From NCBI RefSeq assembly GCF_030409555.1, contig NZ_JAUFPU010000023.1, forward strand, positions 1 through 64,000: a DNA stretch of 64,000 nucleotides, in the 5' to 3' direction. This document shows positions 53,619 to 61,738 of this stretch, in pieces (position 1 is the stretch's first letter; each line of letters begins with the position of its first letter). Both the position numbers and the translations under genes were made by a program. Source of the stretch: Chitinimonas viridis (GTDB taxonomy: Bacteria > Pseudomonadota > Gammaproteobacteria > Burkholderiales > Chitinimonadaceae). Below the pieces are notes generated by a model that saw nothing but the letters and a program-made list of their open reading frames with translations, made no database searches and was not told the origin of the DNA.

Positions 53619-54998
53619 ATGTTGCAACTCGACCCCAGCGCCACCAGTCCGCTTACCGAACAGATCGTGCAGGGCCTGATAGGCAAGATAGAACGCGGCC
53701 TGCTCAGTGAAGGCGCCCGACTGCCATCGGTGCGTGGTTTGGCCCAGGCTACGGGCGTCAGCCCGTTTACCGTGGCCGAAGCCTATAACCGGCTGGTAGC
53801 CGGTGGCTGGATCATGGCGCAGCGGGCACGCGGCTACTTCGTGGCCACACGGCAGCGCCCACCGGCGGCGCCGGTACGCTCGCCGGTGGATGACGCCTGG
53901 CTGCTGCGCCGCGTCTATGAGGACGCTGAACTAGAGCTGCAGGCCGGTGGCGGCTGGCTACCGCATGACTGGCTGTACGAGGACGGTGTAAGGGCTGCGC
54001 TGCGCAATCTGGCCAAGGCACCGGGTGACCTGCTGACCCGCTATGGCCATCCGCAAGGCCTGCCTGCACTGCGCAGCCATCTGCAGTGGCGGCTGGCCCT
54101 GCGGGGACTGGAAGCGCCGGCCGAGCGCATCGTCCTGACCCACGGCGCCAGCCAGGGCCTGGATCTGGCGGTGCGGCTGCTGGTCAAGCCCGGCGACACC
54201 GTGCTGATCGACAGCCCCGGCTACTCCACCCTGATCGCCGCGCTGCTGTTGCACGGCGCCAAACTGGTCGGCATCCCCCGCACCCTGGCTGGGCCGGACG
54301 TCGCCGCTGTGGCGCAAGCAGCAGCCCGGCACCAGCCGGTCGCCCTGTTCACCAACAGCGCCCTGCACAACCCCACCGGCACCAGCACCACGGCCGCCAC
54401 GGCACATCAGTTGCTCAAGCTGGCCGACCGGCATGATTTCCATATCGTGGAAGACGACCCCTTTGCCGACCTGCAATTGCACCCCAGCCCCAGCCTGGCC
54501 AGCCTGGATGGACTGGAGCGCGTCATCTACCTGGGCAGCTTCTCCAAGACCTTGTCGCCAGCCCTGCGCGTGGGCTTTCTGCTGGCCCGTGCCGACCTGC
54601 TGACCCGCGCCACACAACTCAAGATGGTGGCGGGGCTGACCGGCTCTGGCATCATGGAGTCCGCTACCCTGTCCATGCTCACCGACGGCCACCACCGCAC
54701 CCATCTCGATCGCCTGCGCGACCGCCTGGGTGAGGCCCAGGCCCGCGTCTGCGGCCGCCTGGCTGAACTGGGCTGGCAGGTTTTCCACCAACCCGCAGGC
54801 GGGCTGTTCCTGTGGGCAGAGGCACCGCCACAGATGGATGTCAGCCGCCTGACCGAAGCGGCCGCCACCGTGGGCATCGCCCTCGCCCCAGGGCGTTTCT
54901 ACCTGCCGGACGGCGGTAGCAGCCGGCACTTCCGCTTCAACGCCGCCTGGGCAGACAATAGCCGGCTGTATGGTTGGCTGGCGGCACAATCAAGCTGA
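53619..54998 (+). CDS. MocR-type GntR/aminotransferase fusion regulator
   Basis: A 459-residue protein. The N-terminal GntR winged HTH (about 10-75) has LTEQIVQGLIGKIERGLLSE and PSVRGLAQATGVSPFTVAEA. The rest is a fold-type I aminotransferase domain with ALHNPTGTSTTAAT and YLGSFSKTLSPALRVGFLL, where Lys binds PLP. It senses amino compounds through PLP by family. Divergent from bauA-mmsA, so it probably regulates beta-alanine use. The effector is inferred. Confidence 0.92.
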   Translation: MLQLDPSATSPLTEQIVQGLIGKIERGLLSEGARLPSVRGLAQATGVSPFTVAEAYNRLVAGGWIMAQRARGYFVATRQRPPAAPVRSPVDDAWLLRRVYEDAELELQAGGGWLPHDWLYEDGVRAALRNLAKAPGDLLTRYGHPQGLPALRSHLQWRLALRGLEAPAERIVLTHGASQGLDLAVRLLVKPGDTVLIDSPGYSTLIAALLLHGAKLVGIPRTLAGPDVAAVAQAAARHQPVALFTNSALHNPTGTSTTAATAHQLLKLADRHDFHIVEDDPFADLQLHPSPSLASLDGLERVIYLGSFSKTLSPALRVGFLLARADLLTRATQLKMVAGLTGSGIMESATLSMLTDGHHRTHLDRLRDRLGEAQARVCGRLAELGWQVFHQPAGGLFLWAEAPPQMDVSRLTEAAATVGIALAPGRFYLPDGGSSRHFRFNAAWADNSRLYGWLAAQSS

Positions 54999-55099
54999 CC
55001 GCTTGTCGGCATGGTAAAAATGGCACTGCCCTATCCTCCATCCGGGTGATTACCGGGCACGGACACTGGCCTATCTTCCATCACTGGAGGAGCGCCAGC

Positions 55100-55738
55100 A
55101 TGACACTAGCCCACTTGTATCTGCCCAATACCGCAAGCCCACCGCGCAGGCCGCATACCCGCCTTCAGCGCCCCCCAATCGTCCGGCGCCACGCCGAACC
55201 CAGTCATCCCGACACTGCTCTGGCCGTAGTGAGCATTGATGGCAGGGTGCTATACAGCAATGCGGCAGCCGCCGTGGTATTCCGCCTCGACAGTGGCCTG
55301 AGCCAGGTCGATGGTAGGCTGCATGCACCGGAGATGAATACCGCCTTGCGGGTCGCGCTGGCTGCTGCATCAGGCTTGCTGGGGCAAGCACATGCCAGTT
55401 CGCTGCGGCTACAGCGACAAGGACACGGCTGGCGGCTGCTGTGCCTGCCCATGCCCCCGGCCTGGACGGACAAGGTATTCAGCATCAGCCGCACCGCCCT
55501 GCTGTTGATGGTCGGCGACCACGCCCCACCTGCCAGCGCCATCTGGCGCCAGGTCTACGGCTTCACCACCGAGGAATGCAGACTGGCGAACTGGCTGCTG
55601 CATGAAGACGGCCACTATGCCGGCCAGTTCGACTGGCTGCGCGGCAGCCTTGGCCGCTTGCTGCAGAAAACCGGTACAGAAGATACCGACAAGCTGCTGA
55701 GCACCTTGCGCGTCAGCAGTGGTCGCCATGCCATCTGA
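55100..55738 (+). CDS. LuxR-type-like regulator with altered HTH
   Basis: A 212-residue protein; the ATG at 55100 follows GGAGGAG. The middle (about 55-140, LAVVSIDGRVLYSNAAAAVV onward) resembles a PAS-like domain often joined to LuxR HTHs in proteobacteria. The C-terminal VYGFTTEECRLANWLLHEDG followed by LRGSLGRLLQKTGTEDTDKL has the spacing of a LuxR HTH (T-x-E-x-x-A..., then K-T-G), but the middle of the recognition unit differs. DNA binding is uncertain. Confidence 0.6.
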   Translation: MTLAHLYLPNTASPPRRPHTRLQRPPIVRRHAEPSHPDTALAVVSIDGRVLYSNAAAAVVFRLDSGLSQVDGRLHAPEMNTALRVALAAASGLLGQAHASSLRLQRQGHGWRLLCLPMPPAWTDKVFSISRTALLLMVGDHAPPASAIWRQVYGFTTEECRLANWLLHEDGHYAGQFDWLRGSLGRLLQKTGTEDTDKLLSTLRVSSGRHAI

Positions 55739-55927
55739 CCCGGCAATGTCAAGCGTCGCCGACAAGACCCGGTATAGCGGCTCTGGCTACGTGTGCGGGC
55801 GTAGGCGCACTCAGGCACAACAAGGCTAAAACGGTTCTGTTAGCGGTTATTTTCGGGCAAGGACTTGTGCCTGGCAGGGTGTGCACTACAACTCAAGCTA
55901 GTGCATACCCACAAGGTTCCTTTCCTC

Positions 55928-56713
55928 ATGCGTACTCACCTGCACCATCTGGCCAATGCTGGCTACCTGTTGACGCTAGGCCTCGGCGCCCCCTTGGCGA
56001 TGGCAGAAACCATCACCATACGGGCAGATTCCTGGTGTCCATTCAATTGCGTGCCGCAAAGCGCCAAGCCTGGCTACATGATAGAAATCGCCAGTGCCGC
56101 CCTGGGCAAGGCTGGCCACAAGGTCGACTACCAGAATCTCAACTGGAGCCGCGCCTTGGCTGCCGCGCGGGATGGCAGCTTTACCGCCGTCGTCGGCGCC
56201 AGTGACGAAGAGGTGCGAGAGAACAAGCTGATAGTGGGTGCCGCGCCTCTGGGCCGTAGCATCAATTGCTTTGTCACCCATAAAGACGGCAGCTGGCAGT
56301 ACAAGGGGGTAGCCAGCCTGGCCGGCCGCACCATAGGTGCCATCCAGGACTACGCCTACGGCGACACCCTGGATGCCTACTTCAAGGCCAACCCCAAGGT
56401 GATACAGGCCGTCACTGGCGATGATGCCTTGCTACGCAACCTGGAAAAACTCCGCAACAAGCGACTCGATGCCGTCGTTGAGGATCAGGCAGTACTGGCC
56501 TACACCATCAACGAAAAAAACTGGCAAGGCCATTACAAGGACGCCGGTTGCGAGCGTTCTGTCACCCCTTCCGGCCTGCATATTGCCTTCTCACCCAAGC
56601 ACCCCAAGGCTCGCGAATATGCCAGGCTGCTGCAGGACGAGGTCACCGCCATGCGTGCCGATGGCCGGCTCAAGACCTTGCTGGCCAAATATGGCGTGCC
56701 GGATTGGCAATAG
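55928..56713 (+). CDS. Solute-binding protein, family 3-like, orphan
   Basis: A 261-residue periplasmic protein. The ATG at 55928 opens a signal peptide ending near APLAMAE; an upstream in-frame frame is longer. ADSWCPFNCVPQSAKPGYMI, SLAGRTIGAIQDYAYGDTLD and LDAVVEDQAVLAYTINEKNW are characteristic of amino-acid-type binding proteins. No permease is adjacent. Two N-terminal cysteines (WCPFNC) may pair. The ligand is unknown. Confidence 0.8.
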   Translation: MRTHLHHLANAGYLLTLGLGAPLAMAETITIRADSWCPFNCVPQSAKPGYMIEIASAALGKAGHKVDYQNLNWSRALAAARDGSFTAVVGASDEEVRENKLIVGAAPLGRSINCFVTHKDGSWQYKGVASLAGRTIGAIQDYAYGDTLDAYFKANPKVIQAVTGDDALLRNLEKLRNKRLDAVVEDQAVLAYTINEKNWQGHYKDAGCERSVTPSGLHIAFSPKHPKAREYARLLQDEVTAMRADGRLKTLLAKYGVPDWQ

Positions 56714-56722
56714 GGGCTGGTT

Positions 56723-57427
56723 CTAAACCATCAAGCCCTTTACCCAACGGCTGTAGATGGCATCAGCCAGTTGCTGGCTTGGCACAATGGCCTGCGCCAG
56801 GTTCGGCAGTATCTGCTCTGCCTGCTGGGCGGCAGGCGAGGTGCAGCTCGCCAGCTCCTGCTGCCCCAGCACCAGCCAGCGCCTCACTTTGGCCTCGTCC
56901 ACCTCACAATGGAATTGCATGGCCAGATGCTTGCTACCCAGGCTGAAGGCCTGGTTGGCGCAATAGCGCCCCCGCACGAGATGGCGAGCGCCTGGTGGAA
57001 TGCTGAAACTCTCGCCATGCCACTGAAACAGCCTCAGGCTGGCAGCACCACCAAACCAATCGGCCGCCGCATCCTCCAGCGCTTCCAGCTCGCTCCAGCC
57101 TATCTCGACATGCTCGGATGCCTGTACCGTCCCACCGAGTGCCCTGGCCATGATCTGGCCGCCCAGACAGTGGCCTATCACCGGGATGTCTGCCTGGACA
57201 GCTGCCCGCACCAACTCAAACAAGGGCGGCAGATAGGCCAGGTCATCGTTTGCACTCATGGGGCCACCCAATATGCACAGACCGCTATGCGCGTTGATAC
57301 GGGCCGGCAAGGCGTCGCCGTCGAACAGGCGAAATACCCGATATGGCAGGCCTGCTCGCTCAAGGTAGGTGGCAAAGTAGCAGGGGCCGTCGTCGGGCAC
57401 ATGCTGGATGATGGCGATTGGAAGCAT
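56723..57427 (-). CDS. Class I glutamine amidotransferase-like protein
   Basis: A 234-residue stand-alone GATase1 domain. Cys nucleophile in VIGHCLGGQIMARALGG; the His-x-Glu pair is in AMQFHCEVDEAKV; LCILGGPMSANDD is the oxyanion strand. Such proteins occur near amine and amino-acid catabolism genes. It is divergent from a class III aminotransferase across 163 bp, suggesting shared control; the reaction is unknown. Confidence 0.87.
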   Translation of the reverse strand: MLPIAIIQHVPDDGPCYFATYLERAGLPYRVFRLFDGDALPARINAHSGLCILGGPMSANDDLAYLPPLFELVRAAVQADIPVIGHCLGGQIMARALGGTVQASEHVEIGWSELEALEDAAADWFGGAASLRLFQWHGESFSIPPGARHLVRGRYCANQAFSLGSKHLAMQFHCEVDEAKVRRWLVLGQQELASCTSPAAQQAEQILPNLAQAIVPSQQLADAIYSRWVKGLMV

Positions 57428-57590
57428 GGTGTGTATCTCGATCAGGTTATCCCAGCCGGCACGGGGTCAGCGCCTGTTTACCAGCCCCCGCATCATTGCC
57501 CGCCGTGCCCTTTACGTGCCGCCTGCGGCATGGGCAAAATGGTGCATATATTAAACACCACGATGAATTTCATTAACAGTCGAGGATGAT

Positions 57591-58952
57591 ATGGCCCACC
57601 CTACCGGTATCCAGAACGACAGCCTGCAGGCCCTGCTGGCCCGTGAAAGAGGTCGCTATATCGCCTCCCGGCCTCGCTCGCAGGCCTTGGCCCACCGCGC
57701 GCAATCGCACCTGCTCTATGGCGTGCCCTTGCACTGGATGACCGACTGGGGTACGCCCTTCCCTTTGTTCGTTGAGGCCGCCAAGGGCGCCAGTTTTCAC
57801 GACGTGGACGGGCATGACTACGTGGACTTCTGCCTGGGTGACACCGGCGCCATGTTCGGCCACGCGCCTGAGCCTGTTGCCGCCGCCGTAGTGCGGCAGA
57901 CCCAGCTGGGTTTTACCACCATGCTGCCAGGCGAGGATGCGGCGGTAGTGGGCGAGCTGTTGGCGCAACGCTTCGGCCTTCCTTGCTGGCAATTCGCCAT
58001 GACGGCCACCGATGCAAACCGCTTTGTCATACGCTGGGCCCGTGCGGTCACGGGGCGCAGCAAGGTATTGGTATTCAACGGTTGCTATCACGGTACGGTG
58101 GATGATGTATTTGTCGACCTGATCGAAGGCCAGCCCAGCCAGCGCGACAGCCTGCTGGGGCAGGTGTATGACCTGACCCAGCACACGGTGGTGGTGGAGT
58201 TCAATGACCTGGACAGCTTGCGGCAGGCGCTGGCAGCCGGGGATATCGCCTGCGTGCTGGCAGAGCCCGCCATGACCAATATCGGCATGGTCTTACCACA
58301 GCCAGGCTACTGGCAGGCTGCGCGGGAACTGATACGGGCGGCCGGCGCACTGTTCGTCTGCGATGAGACCCACACCATCTCCACCGGCCCTGGCGGCTAT
58401 GCCTTGGCGCACGGCCTGGAGCCGGATTTCTTCGTACTGGGTAAGCCGGTAGGGGGCGGCGTGCCCTGTGCCGTCTATGGATTTACCAGCGAACTGGCCC
58501 AGCGCATGCAGGCCAGCAAGTCCGCCGCACCACCCGGCCACTCTGGCATAGGCACCACCCTCACTGCCAACGCCCTGGCCATGTGCGCCATGCGCGCCAA
58601 CCTTGCCGAGGTAATGACAGAGGAGGCCTATGCGCATATGTTCGAACTGGCCGAACGGCTGGCCAACGGCTTGCGGCAGGTCATAGGCCAGCGTGGCCTG
58701 CCCTGGTGTGTCAGCCAGGTGGGGGCGCGTACCGAATTCCAGTTCTGTGCCCAGCCGCCCCGTAATGGCAGCGAGGCTGAAGCCGCCATGGATCACACAC
58801 TGGAACATGCCCTGCATCTCTACCTGCTGAACCGGGGCATACTGATCACCCCGTTCCACAACATGATGCTGGTCTGCCCCGCCACCACGGCGGCCGATGT
58901 GGACAGGCTGATTGCAACCCTGGCGGCAGCGCTGGATGAACTGCTGGCATAG
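57591..58952 (+). CDS. Class III aminotransferase family protein
   Basis: A 453-residue PLP enzyme resembling glutamate-1-semialdehyde aminomutase and related transaminases. DYVDFCLGDTGAMFGHAPEP, LVFNGCYHGTVDDVFVDLIE and VCDETHTISTGPGGY are core motifs; VLGKPVGGGVPCAVYGF contains the PLP lysine. The usual NSGTEA loop is TATDANRFVIRWAR, a subfamily mark. It is unlikely to be the haem-pathway HemL because of these differences. GAGG precedes the ATG. The substrate is unknown. Confidence 0.85.
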   Translation: MAHPTGIQNDSLQALLARERGRYIASRPRSQALAHRAQSHLLYGVPLHWMTDWGTPFPLFVEAAKGASFHDVDGHDYVDFCLGDTGAMFGHAPEPVAAAVVRQTQLGFTTMLPGEDAAVVGELLAQRFGLPCWQFAMTATDANRFVIRWARAVTGRSKVLVFNGCYHGTVDDVFVDLIEGQPSQRDSLLGQVYDLTQHTVVVEFNDLDSLRQALAAGDIACVLAEPAMTNIGMVLPQPGYWQAARELIRAAGALFVCDETHTISTGPGGYALAHGLEPDFFVLGKPVGGGVPCAVYGFTSELAQRMQASKSAAPPGHSGIGTTLTANALAMCAMRANLAEVMTEEAYAHMFELAERLANGLRQVIGQRGLPWCVSQVGARTEFQFCAQPPRNGSEAEAAMDHTLEHALHLYLLNRGILITPFHNMMLVCPATTAADVDRLIATLAAALDELLA

Positions 58953-58979
58953 TCCCCGCCAGACCGGCGGGCAAGCCAC

Positions 58980-59786
58980 TCAAGGATGGCTGGTGCTGCC
59001 CTGATACAAGCGGTCCCGCGCCAAGTCGTCGCCAAGATAGCGGGCCACCATGCGGCGGAAGCTGCCATCGTCACGTATTGCCACCACGGCTCGCAATAGC
59101 CGCTCCAGATCCTCGGGCGCCATGCCGTCATGGTTGAACACCATACCCACCACCGTACGATGACGCTCCGGCAGCGGCAATACGCTCACGCTATCGGGCT
59201 CTTGCATACGATCCAGATGCCAGCGATAGACATAGGCATTACCAAAGGTGGCGCCAATCCGGCCTGCCACCAGCTTGCGGTAGACGGTCTCGGCATCCAC
59301 CGATTCTTCCCGCTGCGCGACCGGCAGTCGGGGCAGGTTCTGCTCCACCCATTCGCCGTAACTGGCACCGCGTATGGTGCCGAACACCAGGCCTGGCCGG
59401 CTCATGGCGTCAGCCACATTGCGGACCGCCAGATCCTTGCGCACCACCAGTTCCATGGGCTCACGGGTCAGCGGTACAAAGCGCCGCTGGCCACGTGCCT
59501 CGCTGGTGGCAGGTGCGGCTGCAGGCCCGAACAGGGGTATGCGGTTGACCACCATGGTGGCGCGCAAACGCTGTGCCGGCATCGGTTCGATCACGAAGCG
59601 GCAGCCGGTGCGGTGCGACAGCTCCCGATACAGGTCAATAAAGTACCCGGCCGGCTGGCCTTGCTCATCGGTGTAGCTGGCATAACCCAGGGTGATGTAG
59701 GGCACACGGTAGTCCTGCCGGCAGGCTGCCAAGCCCACACCACTGCAAGTCAGCCACAGCAGCACGAACAGCCAGGCGGGCCTCAC
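58980..59786 (-). CDS. Solute-binding protein, family 3-like
   Basis: A 268-residue protein starting at GTG, overlapping the previous gene's stop by 4 bases. Its signal peptide is LFVLLWLTCSGVGLAAC; the cysteine near 22 could also be a lipobox. TLGYASYTDEQGQPAGYFID, SRPGLVFGTIRGASYGEWVE and GRIGATFGNAYVYRWHLDRM are family-like. It is the last gene of the FIST-kinase operon and might be its periplasmic ligand sensor, which is inference. Confidence 0.78.
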   Translation of the reverse strand: MRPAWLFVLLWLTCSGVGLAACRQDYRVPYITLGYASYTDEQGQPAGYFIDLYRELSHRTGCRFVIEPMPAQRLRATMVVNRIPLFGPAAAPATSEARGQRRFVPLTREPMELVVRKDLAVRNVADAMSRPGLVFGTIRGASYGEWVEQNLPRLPVAQREESVDAETVYRKLVAGRIGATFGNAYVYRWHLDRMQEPDSVSVLPLPERHRTVVGMVFNHDGMAPEDLERLLRAVVAIRDDGSFRRMVARYLGDDLARDRLYQGSTSHP

Positions 59787-60163
59787 GGCGAGCTCACTGG
59801 CTTGCCCAGATGCCCGGGGTAAAACACCAGCATCTCGTTGAGCTGGTAGCTGAACAGGCCATGGATCACAGCCGGATCCTGGGCGATCTGGCTTTCGGCG
59901 GCGGCAAGACTGGTAGCCCGCAACACCACCAGGCCTACCTCGCCATAACGTGCGCCGGCCACCAGTACACCCTCGCTACGCAAGCGCTGCAGGTTGGCCG
60001 AATGCTCCTTGAAATAGGGCTGGGCTGGCGGCACCAGACCAGGCTTCCAGGCAGGGCCGGTGCGGAACTCCACAGCATAGAGCTTCTGTGCCTCGGCCGC
60101 CGGCGTTTCACCTTGCACCGCCAGGCTGACCAACATGCTTGCTGCTGCTATCCATCGCATCAT
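59783..60163 (-). CDS. Secreted YciI-like small protein
   Basis: A 126-residue protein with a signal peptide (MMRWIAAASMLVSLAVQG). The mature part resembles the YciI/ferredoxin-like fold: LYAVEFRTGPAWKPGLVPPA, YFKEHSANLQRLRSEGVLVA, then GARYGEVGLVVLRATSLAAA. YciI proteins are normally cytoplasmic, so a secreted form is unusual. An alternative start at 60175 overlaps the kinase gene. It lies 4 bp after the kinase and overlaps the next gene (GTGA). Confidence 0.65.
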   Translation of the reverse strand: MMRWIAAASMLVSLAVQGETPAAEAQKLYAVEFRTGPAWKPGLVPPAQPYFKEHSANLQRLRSEGVLVAGARYGEVGLVVLRATSLAAAESQIAQDPAVIHGLFSYQLNEMLVFYPGHLGKPVSSP

Positions 60164-60167
60164 TGTA

Positions 60168-61730
60168 TTAACCATCTGGCAGGGTGAAATAGAACTGGGC
60201 GCCCAGGCCAGGCTGCGCCTCCGCCCAGATACGGCCACCATGGCGGCTAATGGCGCGGCGCGCGGTGGCAAGGCCTATGCCACTACCTTCAAATTGGGCC
60301 GTACTATGCAGGCGCTGAAACGGCATGAACAGTTTCTCGGCGGCTGCCATGTCGAAACCTACGCCATTATCGCGTACAACATAGACCGTCTCGTCGCCAA
60401 GCTGCAGATGCCCCAGCCCTACCCTGGCCTCGACACGACCACGGGTAAACTTGATGGCATTGGTCAGCAACTGCTCCAGCACCAATTGCACCAGGCGGCT
60501 ATCGGCCAACGCAGGCAGGGCAGGTTCACACTCGAACACCACCTGCCTGTCGCCGCGCAGGTGCGCAAACTGCTGCCACACCTGGCGGCCCAGTGCCGCG
60601 ACATCCAGGGGTCGGCGTTCCAGCTGCATGCGCGAGGCCTGCGCCAGCATCAGCAGGTCGTCTATCAGCTGGGACATGCGCACCGCCGCAGCCTGCACCC
60701 GCTGCAGCATATCGCGCTGCTCACCATCCAGGTTGCCGGCTTCCGCCTCCAGTATCTGGCTGAAGCCCATGACCGCCCGCAGGGGCGAACGCAGGTCGTG
60801 CGCAACCGAGTAGGAGAAGGACTCCAGCTCGCGATTGGCCTCCTGCAGTTCGCCCGTGCGTTGCTGCACGCGCTTCTCCAGCTCCTCGTTCAGGCTGACC
60901 ATCTGCGCTTCCACCGCATGCCTGGCCGACACATCATGCAGCACCGTGAGCACCGCCTCCTGGCCGCCACATGTCCAGGGCAGCTTCAGCACCTCGTAGT
61001 GCGACAGCTCGCCATCGGCCTGCAGCAGCTGCAAATCGGCCATGGCGCGGGGCGCTTTCGACTGCCAGACCAGGCTATCCTCGAGCGCAGCCTGGCCCAG
61101 CCAGCGCGCGGGCAGATTCAGGTTCCGTACCTCCTGGCCGCACGCCAACTGCGGGTCGCTCAGACCCAGCTTGCGGGCAAACGAGGCATTGGCCAGCAGC
61201 AAGCGCCCACGCTCATCGCTGGCGTAGATCAGCTGCGGCAGCAGATCGAGTATGGCGCGCAACTCGGCCTCGCCCTGCACCAGTTCGGCCTGGGTCTCGA
61301 CCAGTTGCGCTACCTGGCTTTGCAGCTTGGCTGTCACGCGCAGATAGTCTCCCCTTACGATATCGAGGTCATAGCGCAGGCGATTGAGGGTGCTGCCCAA
61401 CTCCACCGCCTTTTCCCGTTGGGCCAAGGCAGTTTCAATGGCCGCCAGCAGGGGCTCCACCAGCACCCGCATGGCCGACTGCAAGCGGCTGGGCAAGGTC
61501 ATGCGCCAGAGCAAGGTGCCCAGTTGCTCCTGTCGAAAGCCGTCACCAGGGACGATCAGCACCCCGGCCACGCGCTGACAGAACATCTCCACCAAGGGGT
61601 AGAGCGACTCGGCCGAGCTGCAATAAACAGCGACGGCCCCCGACAGCAGGTCGCGCTTCTGCACATCCTGTAGCCGAAAGCCGGGGGGTGGCGGGTCCAG
61701 CATGCTGAGCAGTCGATAGGTCATGGGCAT
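60168..61730 (-). CDS. Sensor histidine kinase with PAS domain
   Basis: A 520-residue protein with no clear transmembrane helix, thus cytoplasmic. The N-terminal 130 residues are not recognised. A coiled coil (about 105-165) leads to a PAS domain (about 165-285). The dimerisation domain has His311 in YSVAHDLRSPLRAVMGFSQI; the ATPase domain has TNAIKFT, DNGVGFD and GSGIGLA. There is no receiver domain. It lies 8 bp after the FIST gene, so FIST probably supplies the signal. No response regulator is adjacent. Confidence 0.9.
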   Translation of the reverse strand: MPMTYRLLSMLDPPPPGFRLQDVQKRDLLSGAVAVYCSSAESLYPLVEMFCQRVAGVLIVPGDGFRQEQLGTLLWRMTLPSRLQSAMRVLVEPLLAAIETALAQREKAVELGSTLNRLRYDLDIVRGDYLRVTAKLQSQVAQLVETQAELVQGEAELRAILDLLPQLIYASDERGRLLLANASFARKLGLSDPQLACGQEVRNLNLPARWLGQAALEDSLVWQSKAPRAMADLQLLQADGELSHYEVLKLPWTCGGQEAVLTVLHDVSARHAVEAQMVSLNEELEKRVQQRTGELQEANRELESFSYSVAHDLRSPLRAVMGFSQILEAEAGNLDGEQRDMLQRVQAAAVRMSQLIDDLLMLAQASRMQLERRPLDVAALGRQVWQQFAHLRGDRQVVFECEPALPALADSRLVQLVLEQLLTNAIKFTRGRVEARVGLGHLQLGDETVYVVRDNGVGFDMAAAEKLFMPFQRLHSTAQFEGSGIGLATARRAISRHGGRIWAEAQPGLGAQFYFTLPDG

Positions 61731-61738
61731 GCCCTGGC

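Noticed and set aside
58955-58971. CCCGCC/GGCGGG hairpin between the class III aminotransferase and the binding-protein gene
   Set aside because: Short stem without T tract; common by chance in GC-rich DNA.
60135-61673. A 512-codon plus-strand frame over the histidine kinase
   Set aside because: Shadow frame; the kinase shows all catalytic boxes.
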